A stretch of 64,000 nucleotides of DNA, from positions 496,001 to 560,000 of the forward strand of contig JBAOHC010000027.1 in the NCBI GenBank assembly GCA_037046735.1, given 5' to 3'. Source of the DNA: JADKAV01 sp037046735 (lineage in GTDB: Bacteria; Actinomycetota; Actinomycetes; S36-B12; UBA10799). The translations under genes and the position numbers were made by a program. Under the pieces are notes generated by a model. It was not told the DNA's origin. It was given only the letters and a program-made list of their open reading frames with translations, and did not search any database. Of the stretch, positions 1 through 7,929 are shown one piece after another (position 1 is the stretch's first letter; each line of letters starts with the position of its first letter).

Positions 1-310
1 GCAGGACCACGGCCCGGCCGTCTGGCAGCGCATGTCCCAGTACGGCCGGCGCGCTGACCCAGTGCAGACCGAAATTGGCCAACTCCAAGTCCCTGATCAC
101 AGGGCTGGCCGCAGCCAGGGGGTAGAACGCGCTGAAGAGGTCAGTGACGAACCCCGGTGCGGTCACCTGACCGCTGCGGACCGCGCCACCCACCTCGTCG
201 TTGGTTTCCAGCAGCACCACATCCCAGCCCGCCTCGGCCAAGGCGTTCGCGGCGACGAGTCCGTTCGGACCGGCGCCGATGACAACGGCGTCTGCAATGT
301 CTGTGGGCAT
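1..310 (-). CDS. FAD-dependent oxidoreductase, phytoene-desaturase-like (5' part only)
   Basis: The first 103 residues are present; the gene runs off the left edge. The start codon is ATG at 308-310. Residues 9-35 form a Rossmann dinucleotide-binding fold: VVIGAGPNGLVAANAL, then an acidic residue closing strand 2 (VVLLE), then the GGAVRS stretch typical of amine-oxidase/phytoene-desaturase-like flavoproteins. This suggests an NAD(P)/FAD-dependent oxidoreductase of the CrtI-like superfamily. The substrate cannot be told from this fragment, and similar proteins act on carotenoids, amines or unknown compounds. It points away from the left edge on the minus strand, downstream of the RNase E gene and only 46 bp from its stop. 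Confidence 0.75.
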   Translation of the reverse strand, partial: MPTDIADAVVIGAGPNGLVAANALAEAGWDVVLLETNDEVGGAVRSGQVTAPGFVTDLFSAFYPLAAASPVIRDLELANFGLHWVSAPAVLGHALPDGRAVVL

Positions 311-356
311 GCCGCAGACCTACCCCGCTGCGTAGCCGGTAATGCCCCGCAGGCAG

Positions 357-2435
357 TCAGGCGGGCTGCTCCTGCTCGCCCGACTCGCCGTCCTCGGCCT
401 TCTTGGCCGGGGCACCCGGGATGGGCCCGGGGGGACGGCGCCGCCTGGATCCCACCGGCTCGGTCTGCACTCGCACGCCGCGACCGTTGCAGTGCTCGCA
501 CGGTTCGCTGAAGGTCTCCAGCAGCCCTTGGCCGAGGCGCTTGCGCGTCATCTGCACCAGGCCCAAGGAGGTGATCTCGGCGACCTGATGTTTGGTGCGA
601 TCCCGGCCCAGGCACTCCACGAGACGGCGGACCACAAGATCGCGGTTGGACTCCAGAACCATGTCGATGAAGTCGACCACGATGATCCCGCCGATGTCGC
701 GCAGCCGCAGTTGGCGCACGATCTCCTCAGCAGCCTCCAGGTTGTTGCGGGTCACCGTCTCCTCGAGGTTGCCGCCCTGTCCGATGAACCGGCCCGTGTT
801 GACGTCCACGACCGTCATGGCCTCGGTTCGGTCGATGACCAGCGAACCGCCGCTGGGCAGCAGAACCTTGCGGTCCAACGCTTTGGTGATCTGCTCGTCC
901 ACCCGGTAGTGCGCGAACACGTCGTCGGCGCCGGTCCAGCGCGAGACGCGCTCGGCGAGTTCCGGCGCGACCCATTTCACGTACTCCTCAATGGTGTCCT
1001 GCGCCTGTGAGCCGGCCACGATCAACTGGTGGAAGTCTTCGTTGAAGATGTCGCGCACCACCCGGATCGCAAGATCCGGCTCGGAATTGAGCAGCGACGG
1101 CGCCTTGGCGCTCTGTGTCTTCTCGTTGATGCTGTCCCACTGGGCGGCCAGCCGGTTCACATCCGAGGCCAGTTGCTCCTCGGTGGCGCCCTCGGCGGCG
1201 GTGCGCACTATGACACCAGCGTCCTCAGGCAGCGCTGCCCGCAGCGCCTTCTTCAACCGCGTGCGCTCCTTGTCCGGCAGTTTGCGGCTGATCCCGGTCA
1301 TCCGGCCGTTGGGCACGTACACCAGGTAGCGCCCCGGCAGGGAGATCTGGCTGGTCAGCCGAGCACCCTTGTGTCCGACGGGGTCCTTGGTCACTTGAAC
1401 CAGGACGCTGTCCCCCGGTTGCAGAGCGAGTTCAATGCGTTTGGGCTGGCCCTCGAGGCCGGCCCCCTCCCAGTTGACCTCACCGGCGTACAACACCGCG
1501 TTGCGGCCACGGCCGATGTCGATGAAGGCCGCCTCCATGCTGGGAAGGACGTTCTGCACCTTGCCCAAGTACACGTTGCCGATCATGCTGGCGTTGCGCT
1601 CGCGGGTCACATAATGCTCGACGAGGATCTTGTCCTCGAGTACCGCGATCTGGGTCCGGTCCTCGGTTCCCCGCACGACCATGACCCGATCGACGCTTTC
1701 CCGGCGAGCAAGGAACTCGGCCTCGGACACGATCGGCGAGCGGCGCCTGCCCGCGTCACGACCCTCTCGGCGGCGCTGCCGCTTGGCCTCCAATCGGGTG
1801 GACCCCTTGACGGAGGTCACCTCGTCCTTACTGGTCTCCTCGTCGGCGTCGTCGCCGCCCGCCCCGCGCCGGCGCCGCCTGCGCCGACGGCGACTGCTGC
1901 TCTCCTGATCGGCGTCCGCATCGGCGTCGGCCTCTTGGGGGGCGCCGGATTTGCTGGGCTTGTCGGCCTTGGCCTGCTTGTCATCGCCGTCGCCCGAGGT
2001 GACATCTGCCTTACCCGGCTGCTGCTTGGGTTTCCGGTTGCGGGTGCGGCGCCCGGCGGGCTCCTTCTCGACCTCCACCTCCTCGGCGTCGATCTCCGGG
2101 GCCAGGAACACCGGCGTGAAGGTGATGGCGTCCTCCTCATCGAGTTCGAAGAGATCAGCCACCTCCTCGGGCACGGGCTCGAAGGCTCCGACGTGGAATG
2201 GGTCAGTGGCACTGACTGGCACCGCGGGCACCGGAGCCGGCACGAACGGGGTCAGGTCCGCCGGGCGCGTCTCGGGTTCGCCACTGTCTTCGGCGGGTGT
2301 GTCGGATTCTGCTGGTGCTGACTGCGGATGCGCCTCGGGCGGACCTGCTGGCCGTCCCGCAGCCCGGCGCCGTCGTGGGCGCCCGCCTGCACTCGTTGTA
2401 CTCGCCTGCTGATCATCGCGGACCTCTTCGTCCAT
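357..2435 (-). CDS. rne: Ribonuclease E/G family endoribonuclease
   Basis: 692 residues. The first ~220 residues are low-complexity, acidic then Arg-rich, as in actinobacterial RNase E. An S1 RNA-binding domain follows (MIGNVYLGKVQNVLPSMEAAF, AFIDIGRGRNAVLY). The catalytic DNase I-like domain contains VVDVNTGRF and IGGIIVVDFIDM, which carry the Mg-binding aspartates. Near the C-terminus CEHCNGRG is the zinc-link CxxC used for dimerisation. The enzyme cleaves single-stranded RNA in mRNA decay and rRNA maturation. I chose ATG 2435 (MDEEVRDD) because GGGAG lies 6-7 nt upstream; an in-frame extension to 2579 has no better ribosome site. No rplU/rpmA follows it, unlike in many actinobacteria. Confidence 0.93.
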   Translation of the reverse strand: MDEEVRDDQQASTTSAGGRPRRRRAAGRPAGPPEAHPQSAPAESDTPAEDSGEPETRPADLTPFVPAPVPAVPVSATDPFHVGAFEPVPEEVADLFELDEEDAITFTPVFLAPEIDAEEVEVEKEPAGRRTRNRKPKQQPGKADVTSGDGDDKQAKADKPSKSGAPQEADADADADQESSSRRRRRRRRRGAGGDDADEETSKDEVTSVKGSTRLEAKRQRRREGRDAGRRRSPIVSEAEFLARRESVDRVMVVRGTEDRTQIAVLEDKILVEHYVTRERNASMIGNVYLGKVQNVLPSMEAAFIDIGRGRNAVLYAGEVNWEGAGLEGQPKRIELALQPGDSVLVQVTKDPVGHKGARLTSQISLPGRYLVYVPNGRMTGISRKLPDKERTRLKKALRAALPEDAGVIVRTAAEGATEEQLASDVNRLAAQWDSINEKTQSAKAPSLLNSEPDLAIRVVRDIFNEDFHQLIVAGSQAQDTIEEYVKWVAPELAERVSRWTGADDVFAHYRVDEQITKALDRKVLLPSGGSLVIDRTEAMTVVDVNTGRFIGQGGNLEETVTRNNLEAAEEIVRQLRLRDIGGIIVVDFIDMVLESNRDLVVRRLVECLGRDRTKHQVAEITSLGLVQMTRKRLGQGLLETFSEPCEHCNGRGVRVQTEPVGSRRRRPPGPIPGAPAKKAEDGESGEQEQPA

Positions 2436-2989
2436 CGGGTTCTCCCGATTCCGGGTCTTCACCACTCGTCGCTGCACCATTCGTGCCGCCTGACGAGCGG
2501 TTCTCACCCACTCGTTGGTGCTTGGCCGCAACCAAACACAAAGCTTCCATTTTGGCGGTGACGCACCAGCCGCACACATTCAGGAACGTTCTTGGCGCTC
2601 CAGGGCAACACTTCAGCGTCACCGGTTGTCACTCCACCAGGGGTAATCAACCACCGTCAGTATCGCATATCCGCCTACTGGACGAGCAGTGTCTGACGAG
2701 AAAGGCGCGTCGGCGCGGCGCTGCGGAGCCCACCAGAGGACCCATCTGAGTATTTCGCCAAACGATCCCGCATGACCGGGGAGCGGCTGGTGAACTCGCG
2801 CTGGATGGCCACCCGAGGTCGGGTTATGTCAGTCACGCGCACGTTTCGTGCGTCCCAATGACATCTTCGACCCTTCATGCAACCGGACGGGCCACTCGCA
2901 GGCCCAGCCACGCCATCATCCCGGCGACCCACTGCGACCGGGACAGCCAGGACGGTTACGAAACTCGCCCTCGGCAATCAGATCGGCAC
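2436..2989. other. Intergenic region without a convincing gene
   Basis: 554 bp between the rne start and the coaBC stop. Both neighbours are on the minus strand, so this holds the rne promoter and the coaBC terminator region. A 100-codon open frame on the minus strand (2675-2977) has no recognisable domain or ribosome site, so I do not call it. The stretch 2827-2869 matches the repeat family found at 38203-38414. Confidence 0.5.
2827..2869 (+). repeat. Isolated copy of a dispersed intergenic repeat
   Basis: Reading plus strand, TGTCAGT is followed by an ACGTTTCGTGCGTCC core and ends ACATCTTCG. The same order (TGTCAGT, GGACYTTTCGTGTGTCC, CATCTTTGG) occurs on the minus strand in the tandem copies at 38203-38414. 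The core here can fold as GCACG-TTT-CGTGC. No coding role is apparent. Confidence 0.5.
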
Positions 2990-4204
2990 CTAGTCGCTGA
3001 GGCGGTCCGCCACGGCGTCGAGGACCCGGTGGGCCAACATGATCTTGCTGGCGGTGGGTACCTCCTCGGTGATACCCCCACCAAGAAGCAGAACAGCCTC
3101 GTTGTCGTCAGCGCCGAACGCCCGCTCATGCCCGACAGGATTGGCGACCATGACGTCGCACCCCTTTTTGGCGAACTTCGCCTCGGCCAGTTCCAGCCAG
3201 GTTGCGTGAGCGTCACCAGTCTCAGCCGCGAATCCCACCAGCAGCGGGGCAGCCCCCGAGCGCTCCTGGACAAGGGTGGCCAGTACATCGGGATTCTGGA
3301 CAAGACTGAGGGTGAGGATGGCCTCCTCGCCCTTCTTGATCTTCGCGTCGGGCAGCGACTCGGCTCGGAAGTCGGCAATCGCCGCGGCCATGATGATCGC
3401 ATCGGCGTCGTCGCGCAGATCGCGGGCCGCCTGCAACATATCGTCGGCGGTCAGCGCGTCGATCACTTCGACACCCGCCGGGGTCGGGACGTCGACATCA
3501 CCTCGGATGAGGGTCACCAGGGCTCCCCGGGACACCGCGGCGGCCGCCAACGACATTGCCTGCTTACCCGACGAGCGGTTGCCGATATGACGGACCGGAT
3601 CGAGGCGTTCGCGGGTGCCCCCGCCGCTGATGACGATGTGCCGGCCGCGCAGGTCGGGGTGCAGATCATGACCCTTGGCCAACGCCGCGGCCACGATCCA
3701 GGCGATGGCCTCCGGCTCGGGCAGACGACCCGGACCTGAGTCGGCACCGGTCAAGCGACCCGAATCGGGATCGACGACCAGGACGCCGCGCTCACGCAAC
3801 GTGGCCACATTTGCGCGGGTCGCCGGGTGCTCCCACATCTCGGTGTGCATGGCGGGGAACATCACGACCGGGCAGTGGGCGGTGAGCAGGGTGTTGGTGA
3901 GCAGGTCGTCGGCCAGGCCGTAGGCGGCCTTGGCCAAGAGGTTGGCCGTGGCCGGGGCCACGACCACCACGTCGGCCTGCTGACCGATGCGCACGTGGGG
4001 CACTTCGTGGACACCCTCGAAGAAGTCGTGGGTCACCGGCCGGCCGGACAGCGCCGACCAGGTGGCCGCACCGACGAACTTGAGTGCCGTTGCCGTGGGC
4101 ACAACCGTGATCGCCGCGTCCAGCGCCTGGATCCGGCGCAGCACCTCAGCGGCTTTGTAGGCGGCGATGCCGCCACCTACTCCGAGGACAACCTCGGGAG
4201 TCAG
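2990..4204 (-). CDS. coaBC: Bifunctional PPC decarboxylase / phosphopantothenate-cysteine ligase
   Basis: 404 residues. It makes 4'-phosphopantetheine for coenzyme A: CoaB joins phosphopantothenate to cysteine and CoaC decarboxylates the product with FMN. The N-terminal CoaC part shows VVLGVGGGIAAYKAAE, HDFFEGVHEVPHV with the catalytic His, and FPAMHTEMWEHPA. The CoaB part starts at ISGGGTRERLDPVR and contains NRSSGKQA. Homology starts right at the rpoZ stop, and no ATG, GTG or TTG lies in frame between that stop and residue 21. The best start is CTG at 4202-4204, which overlaps the rpoZ stop as CTGA and sits 8 nt after GAGGAG. If only GTG 4142-4144 were used, the flavin-binding N-terminus would be lost. 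No metK gene follows. Confidence 0.93.
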   Translation of the reverse strand: MTPEVVLGVGGGIAAYKAAEVLRRIQALDAAITVVPTATALKFVGAATWSALSGRPVTHDFFEGVHEVPHVRIGQQADVVVVAPATANLLAKAAYGLADDLLTNTLLTAHCPVVMFPAMHTEMWEHPATRANVATLRERGVLVVDPDSGRLTGADSGPGRLPEPEAIAWIVAAALAKGHDLHPDLRGRHIVISGGGTRERLDPVRHIGNRSSGKQAMSLAAAAVSRGALVTLIRGDVDVPTPAGVEVIDALTADDMLQAARDLRDDADAIIMAAAIADFRAESLPDAKIKKGEEAILTLSLVQNPDVLATLVQERSGAAPLLVGFAAETGDAHATWLELAEAKFAKKGCDVMVANPVGHERAFGADDNEAVLLLGGGITEEVPTASKIMLAHRVLDAVADRLSD

Positions 4205-4476
4205 ACTGCGGTCTCCTCGTGCGTGACCGTGGTGGTCTCCAACAGCCCGTCGTTGATCTCGCGCAGCGCGATGGACAGCGGCTTCTCATGCTGGTAGGTC
4301 TCCACCAGCGGGCCCACGTGCTCCAAGGCACCCTCGGAGAGCTGGCTGTAATAGGCGTTGATCTGGCGGGCGCGGCGGGCCGCCTCGATCACTAGCGAGT
4401 ACTTGGACTGGGTCTTCTCGAGCAACTCGTCCAGCGGAGGGTGCGTAATGCCCTCTTCACGACTCTCAACAGCCAC
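4201..4476 (-). CDS. rpoZ: DNA-directed RNA polymerase omega subunit
   Basis: 91 residues, the normal size for actinobacterial omega. It helps fold and assemble the beta' subunit into RNA polymerase. The family core is LLEKTQSKYSLVIEAARRARQIN, followed by the actinobacterial KPLSIALREINDGLLE segment near the C-terminus. It lies between gmk and coaBC, its standard place in this phylum. The last codons GAGGAG...GTCTGA double as ribosome site and start region for coaBC. Confidence 0.95.
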   Translation of the reverse strand: MAVESREEGITHPPLDELLEKTQSKYSLVIEAARRARQINAYYSQLSEGALEHVGPLVETYQHEKPLSIALREINDGLLETTTVTHEETAV

Positions 4477-4551
4477 AGGAACCCTTTCGTTCGCACAAAC
4501 TCTTCCTAGAGTAACAGGGGGGTGACATGACGGCCCGTGGCGCAGGTGACC

Positions 4552-5094
4552 TCAGCCCACAAGCCGGCCCAGCTCAGCGGCGGCCCGATCCACATCGTCG
4601 TTGTGGATCACATGGTCGAACTCGGTCTGGGCGGCCAGCTCGGCATGCGCCCGCGCCAACCGGGCAGCGACCGCGGCGTCATCCTCGGTCCCCCGGCCGA
4701 TCAAACGGCGCTGCAACTCCTCAGGCGAGGGTGGCGCGAGGAAGACCAGAACACACTGCGGCATCGCGGCGCGCACCTGCCGGGCTCCCTGCAGTTCGAT
4801 CTCCAGCAGCACCGGCCCACGCTGCAGATGTGTCACGACCGGCTCGCGTGGCGTCCCGTAGGAGTTGCCCGCGAACGTGGCCCACTCGAGCATCTGCCCG
4901 GCGGCAACCAACTCATCGAAACGCTGCTGTGGGAGGAAGAAGTACTGCTGCCCATCGACCTCACCGGGTCGCGGCGCGCGGGTCGTGGCCGAGACCGACA
5001 GCCAGATGTCGGGACGCTGTGCCAGGAGTCTGGCCACCACTGTCCCTTTCCCCACACCGCTGGGTCCGGAGACCACGTAGAGCCGGTTCACCAA
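4552..5094 (-). CDS. gmk: Guanylate kinase
   Basis: 180 residues. It phosphorylates GMP to GDP with ATP in the cytosol. The P-loop GPSGVGKGT is at residues 9-17. The GMP-binding segment includes SVSATTRAPRPGEVDGQQY and the lid/core contains WATFAGNSYGTP. ATG 5094 is favoured because the protein starts directly at the conserved VNRLYVVSGPSG strand. The start overlaps the end of mihF by 7 bp, so the two are probably translated from one mRNA. Confidence 0.95.
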   Translation of the reverse strand: MVNRLYVVSGPSGVGKGTVVARLLAQRPDIWLSVSATTRAPRPGEVDGQQYFFLPQQRFDELVAAGQMLEWATFAGNSYGTPREPVVTHLQRGPVLLEIELQGARQVRAAMPQCVLVFLAPPSPEELQRRLIGRGTEDDAAVAARLARAHAELAAQTEFDHVIHNDDVDRAAAELGRLVG

Positions 5095-5423
5095 CTCAGC
5101 ACTCGGCTCAGCAGGCGAACCTGCTGCGGCCCGAGGCCCCGCAGCCGTCGGCTCTGTGAGACGTGGGCGTACTTCATGAACCGCTTGACGCGCATAGGGC
5201 CCACGCCCGGAATGGCCAGCAGCACGTCGCTGACCCGCAGGGCGGCAACCACATCGTCGGTCTCGGCCAAGGCCAGGACTTGCTCCCAGGTCATCTCGCC
5301 CGCACGCAACTGATCCTTGACCTCGGCGCGGCGGCGGCGATTGGCCACGGCGCGCACGCTGGCCAATTGACGTTGCTCATCAGTCAATTTCGGGGGGGTC
5401 TGCACGGGTGCGACCCTATCCAA
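5088..5423 (-). CDS. mihF: Actinobacterial integration host factor
   Basis: 111 residues. This is the single-subunit, sequence-nonspecific DNA-bending nucleoid protein of actinobacteria, unrelated in fold to E. coli IHF. Evidence is the central basic helix ASVRAVANRRRRAEVKDQL, the segment MTWEQVLALAE, and the C-terminal helix-two-turn-helix IPGVGPMRVKRFMKYAHVS. It overlaps pyrF upstream (8 bp) and gmk downstream (7 bp), the usual pyrF-mihF-gmk order. Confidence 0.93.
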   Translation of the reverse strand: MDRVAPVQTPPKLTDEQRQLASVRAVANRRRRAEVKDQLRAGEMTWEQVLALAETDDVVAALRVSDVLLAIPGVGPMRVKRFMKYAHVSQSRRLRGLGPQQVRLLSRVLSW

Positions 5424-6120
5424 CGGAAGCCAGGGCGCGCACTGCTTCCTCCGCGATCGCCTGTGCGGCTGCCCGAGGATGCTCAGCAGCGGTCACTGGC
5501 CGCCCGACGACCAGCAGCGAGGCACCCGCCCCGATGGCGTCAGCCGGCGTGACGACGCGTGACTGATCACCCACGTCGGCGCCGGCGGGACGGATACCCG
5601 GGGTGATCAGCACCGGATCGGGACCCAGCAGAGCTCGCAGGGTGGTCACCTCCTGCGCCGAGGAGACGATCGCCCGCGCCCCGGCGTCGACCGCCAATCT
5701 CGCCCAGCGCATCACCGCCTGCTCAGGGCTTCCGATGATGCCCAGTTCGCTGAGGTCCAGCGCGGACAGACTGGTCAGCACGGTGACGGCAGCCACCTTG
5801 GTCTCAGGTAGGGCCTGCGCTACGGCAGCGATCCCGGCAGTGCCCGCGGCCGCGTGGACGGTGAGCAGATCTGGCTGCAGAGCCGCCACGGAACGCGCAG
5901 CGCCGGCCATCGTGTTCGGGATGTCGTGGATCTTCAGATCCAGGAACAACGCGCAGTGCGGGGCGGCCGCCCGGATCTCGGCGACCCCGAGGGCGCCGTC
6001 GCGCAGGTAGGTCTGCAGTCCGACCTTCACGTGGCTGAAGACCCCGTCCACGGCGTTGGCCCAAGTACAGGCCGTCTCCAGGTCCGGTGCATCCAGGGCC
6101 AGTGCGATGGGGGCGATCAT
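5416..6120 (-). CDS. pyrF: Orotidine-5'-phosphate decarboxylase
   Basis: 234 residues. It catalyses the last step to UMP by decarboxylating OMP. The active-site tetrad motif appears as DLKIHDIPNT, with the Lys/Asp/Asp charge network. ITPGIRPAG and VVGRPVT are the phosphate-binding loops of the TIM barrel. Its length and the DxKxxDIPNT form match the shorter E. coli/Bacillus-type enzyme. Mycobacteria and streptomycetes usually carry the longer (~280 residue) second type, so this may be a lineage difference. It follows pyrD by 43 bp. Confidence 0.94.
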   Translation of the reverse strand: MIAPIALALDAPDLETACTWANAVDGVFSHVKVGLQTYLRDGALGVAEIRAAAPHCALFLDLKIHDIPNTMAGAARSVAALQPDLLTVHAAAGTAGIAAVAQALPETKVAAVTVLTSLSALDLSELGIIGSPEQAVMRWARLAVDAGARAIVSSAQEVTTLRALLGPDPVLITPGIRPAGADVGDQSRVVTPADAIGAGASLLVVGRPVTAAEHPRAAAQAIAEEAVRALASVG

Positions 6121-6163
6121 GACGTCTCCTCATGGTGATCAAGGGCGGATGGGCGCAGCACGG

Positions 6164-7097
6164 TCACGCCAGTCCCCCGCGGTGCGCGATCCCGACAGCC
6201 TCGGCCACGGATCCGAAGCCGCGCTGCTCAAGCAGGGCCAGCAGTTCGCGCTGAACGCGTGCCGGTGCACTGGGATCGTTGAAGGTCATCGTGCCGACCT
6301 CCACGGCACTGGCCCCGGCGGCGAGGAACTGCAGGGCGTCGGCCCCACTGGCGATCCCGCCCATCCCGAGGATCGGGGCGTCGGGTAGCGCCTGGTGGAC
6401 CTGCCACACACAGCGCACCGCGAGCGGCCGGATGGCTGGGCCGCTGAGCCCGCCGGTGACCCCACCCAGAATCGGGCGCAGCGTCTGCGTGTCGATGGCC
6501 ATCCCCAGGGTGGTGTTCATGACCGAGAAGCCATCGGCGCCGGCGTTGCGGCAGGCCACGGCGATCTCGGCGATGCTGGTGACGTCCGGGGAAAGCTTGG
6601 CGAAGATGGGCACCGACGAGTTCGTGTTGCGCCGGACCTGATGGATCACCCCGGAAGCACTCATCACGTCGCAGGCGAACACCTGCCCGCGGCTCTCCAC
6701 GTTCGGGCACGAGATGTTGACCTCGAGGGCCGCGATCCCCGGACTCATTGCGCAGGATCCGCGCGAGCTGACCGAACTCGTCGACGGTCTCGCCGGCGAT
6801 GCTGACCACTGCGGTGACCCCGTTGTCCCGCAGCCACGCCAGGTCATTGGCCAGGAACGATTCGACGCCGGGACCCTGCAGCCCGATCGAGTTGAGCATC
6901 CCCGACGGTGTCTCGACCATCCGCGGAGTGGGACGCCCGGAGCGCGGACGCAGCATGATGCTCTTGGTCACCACACCCCCGATCTCGGTGAGATCGAAAT
7001 AGTCGCGCAATTCCTTACCCGCGGCCGCGCAGCCAGAGGCCGTGAAGGCGGGGCCGTTGAAGCGCACGCCGGCGAGGGTCACACTCGGATCAATCAT
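6164..7097 (-). CDS. pyrD: Dihydroorotate dehydrogenase, class 1B catalytic subunit (frameshifted)
   Basis: It oxidises dihydroorotate to orotate with FMN, passing electrons through PyrK to NAD+. The N-terminal part (MIDPSVTLAGVRFNGPAF ... RPTPRMVETPSGMLNSIGLQ) and the C-terminal part (IAALEVNISCPNVE ... TGGLSGPAIRPLAV) lie in different frames. The cysteine of NISCPN is the class 1 catalytic base. The break is near 6742-6752, in a CCGGGG run. Removing one G restores a continuous 310-residue protein of normal length, so an assembly error is more likely than real loss, because no second pyrD is visible here. ATG 7097 overlaps the pyrK stop by 8 bp. Confidence 0.9.
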
Positions 7098-7929
7098 CAC
7101 GAGGCTCCGGTGCTCCCAGCGTGCCCGCCGGCACGGTGCCCACTTCTGACCAGCGGACACGGTCGCCGAAGAACACCGGACCGTCGGTGCAGGATCGCAC
7201 CATCCGGGTCACCCCGTCCTCGCCGATGACCGGCAGCACGCAGGTCATGCACACCCCCACCCCGCAGGCCATCGACTCCTCGACCGCGCACTGCGCGGCC
7301 GCACCGAACTCGGCACTCGCCTCGGCCACGGCCCGCAGCATCCCCATCGGCCCGCACGCGTAGACGGCCTTGTGCCGGCCCAAGGCCAGGATCCGCCGCA
7401 GCGGATCGGTCACGCGACCACGTTCCCCGCTGGACCCGTCATCGGTGGTGACGAACACGGCATCGCTGACCCGGCGGGCCTCGACCACCCCGTAGAGGCG
7501 GGCCGCGTCGCCGGCGCCCACAATGATGTCCACCGTGCTGCCGCGCGCCCGCAACTGGCTGGCGAGTTCGAACAGGGGCGCCACGCCGTAGCCACCGCCG
7601 ACCAGCACACAGGCGACCGGAGCGGTCGGCAGCCGGAAGGGCTGCCCGAGTGGGGCGATGACGTTGAGGATGTCGCCGGGACGACGGCGCACCAGCCACT
7701 GCGTGCCGGGCCCCTTAGGCGAGACGATGATCTGCAGCGCCCCGCCGGCCTTGGTCGACGCCGATCGGATGCTGAATGCCCGCCGCAGGATGTGGGCGTC
7801 ATCCACGGCGATCGCCACGAAGTGCCCGGGCCGGAAACCATCGGCAATGCCGGGGGCAGCGAACGACAGGTGATAGTACTCGCCCTCTCGGCGCACACTG
7901 AGAACTTCGGCGTCAGCCTGGCTGCTCAT
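7090..7929 (-). CDS. pyrK: Dihydroorotate dehydrogenase electron-transfer subunit
   Basis: 279 residues. It carries FAD and a 2Fe-2S cluster and links PyrD to NAD+. The FAD-binding barrel shows RRAFSIRSAST. The NAD-binding fold has CVLVGGGYGVAPLFELA and VYACGPMGML. The iron-sulphur cysteines are in ESMACGVGVCMTC, with the fourth at VRSC (CxxxxCxxC...C). ATG 7929 overlaps the carB stop as ATGA. Its presence confirms that the adjoining PyrD is the heteromeric class 1B enzyme. Confidence 0.94.
   Translation of the reverse strand: MSSQADAEVLSVRREGEYYHLSFAAPGIADGFRPGHFVAIAVDDAHILRRAFSIRSASTKAGGALQIIVSPKGPGTQWLVRRRPGDILNVIAPLGQPFRLPTAPVACVLVGGGYGVAPLFELASQLRARGSTVDIIVGAGDAARLYGVVEARRVSDAVFVTTDDGSSGERGRVTDPLRRILALGRHKAVYACGPMGMLRAVAEASAEFGAAAQCAVEESMACGVGVCMTCVLPVIGEDGVTRMVRSCTDGPVFFGDRVRWSEVGTVPAGTLGAPEPRDD

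Noticed and set aside
2675..2977. A 100-codon minus-strand frame after rne
   Set aside because: No homology that I recognise, poor start context, Arg/Gly-rich composition like random frames in high-GC DNA.
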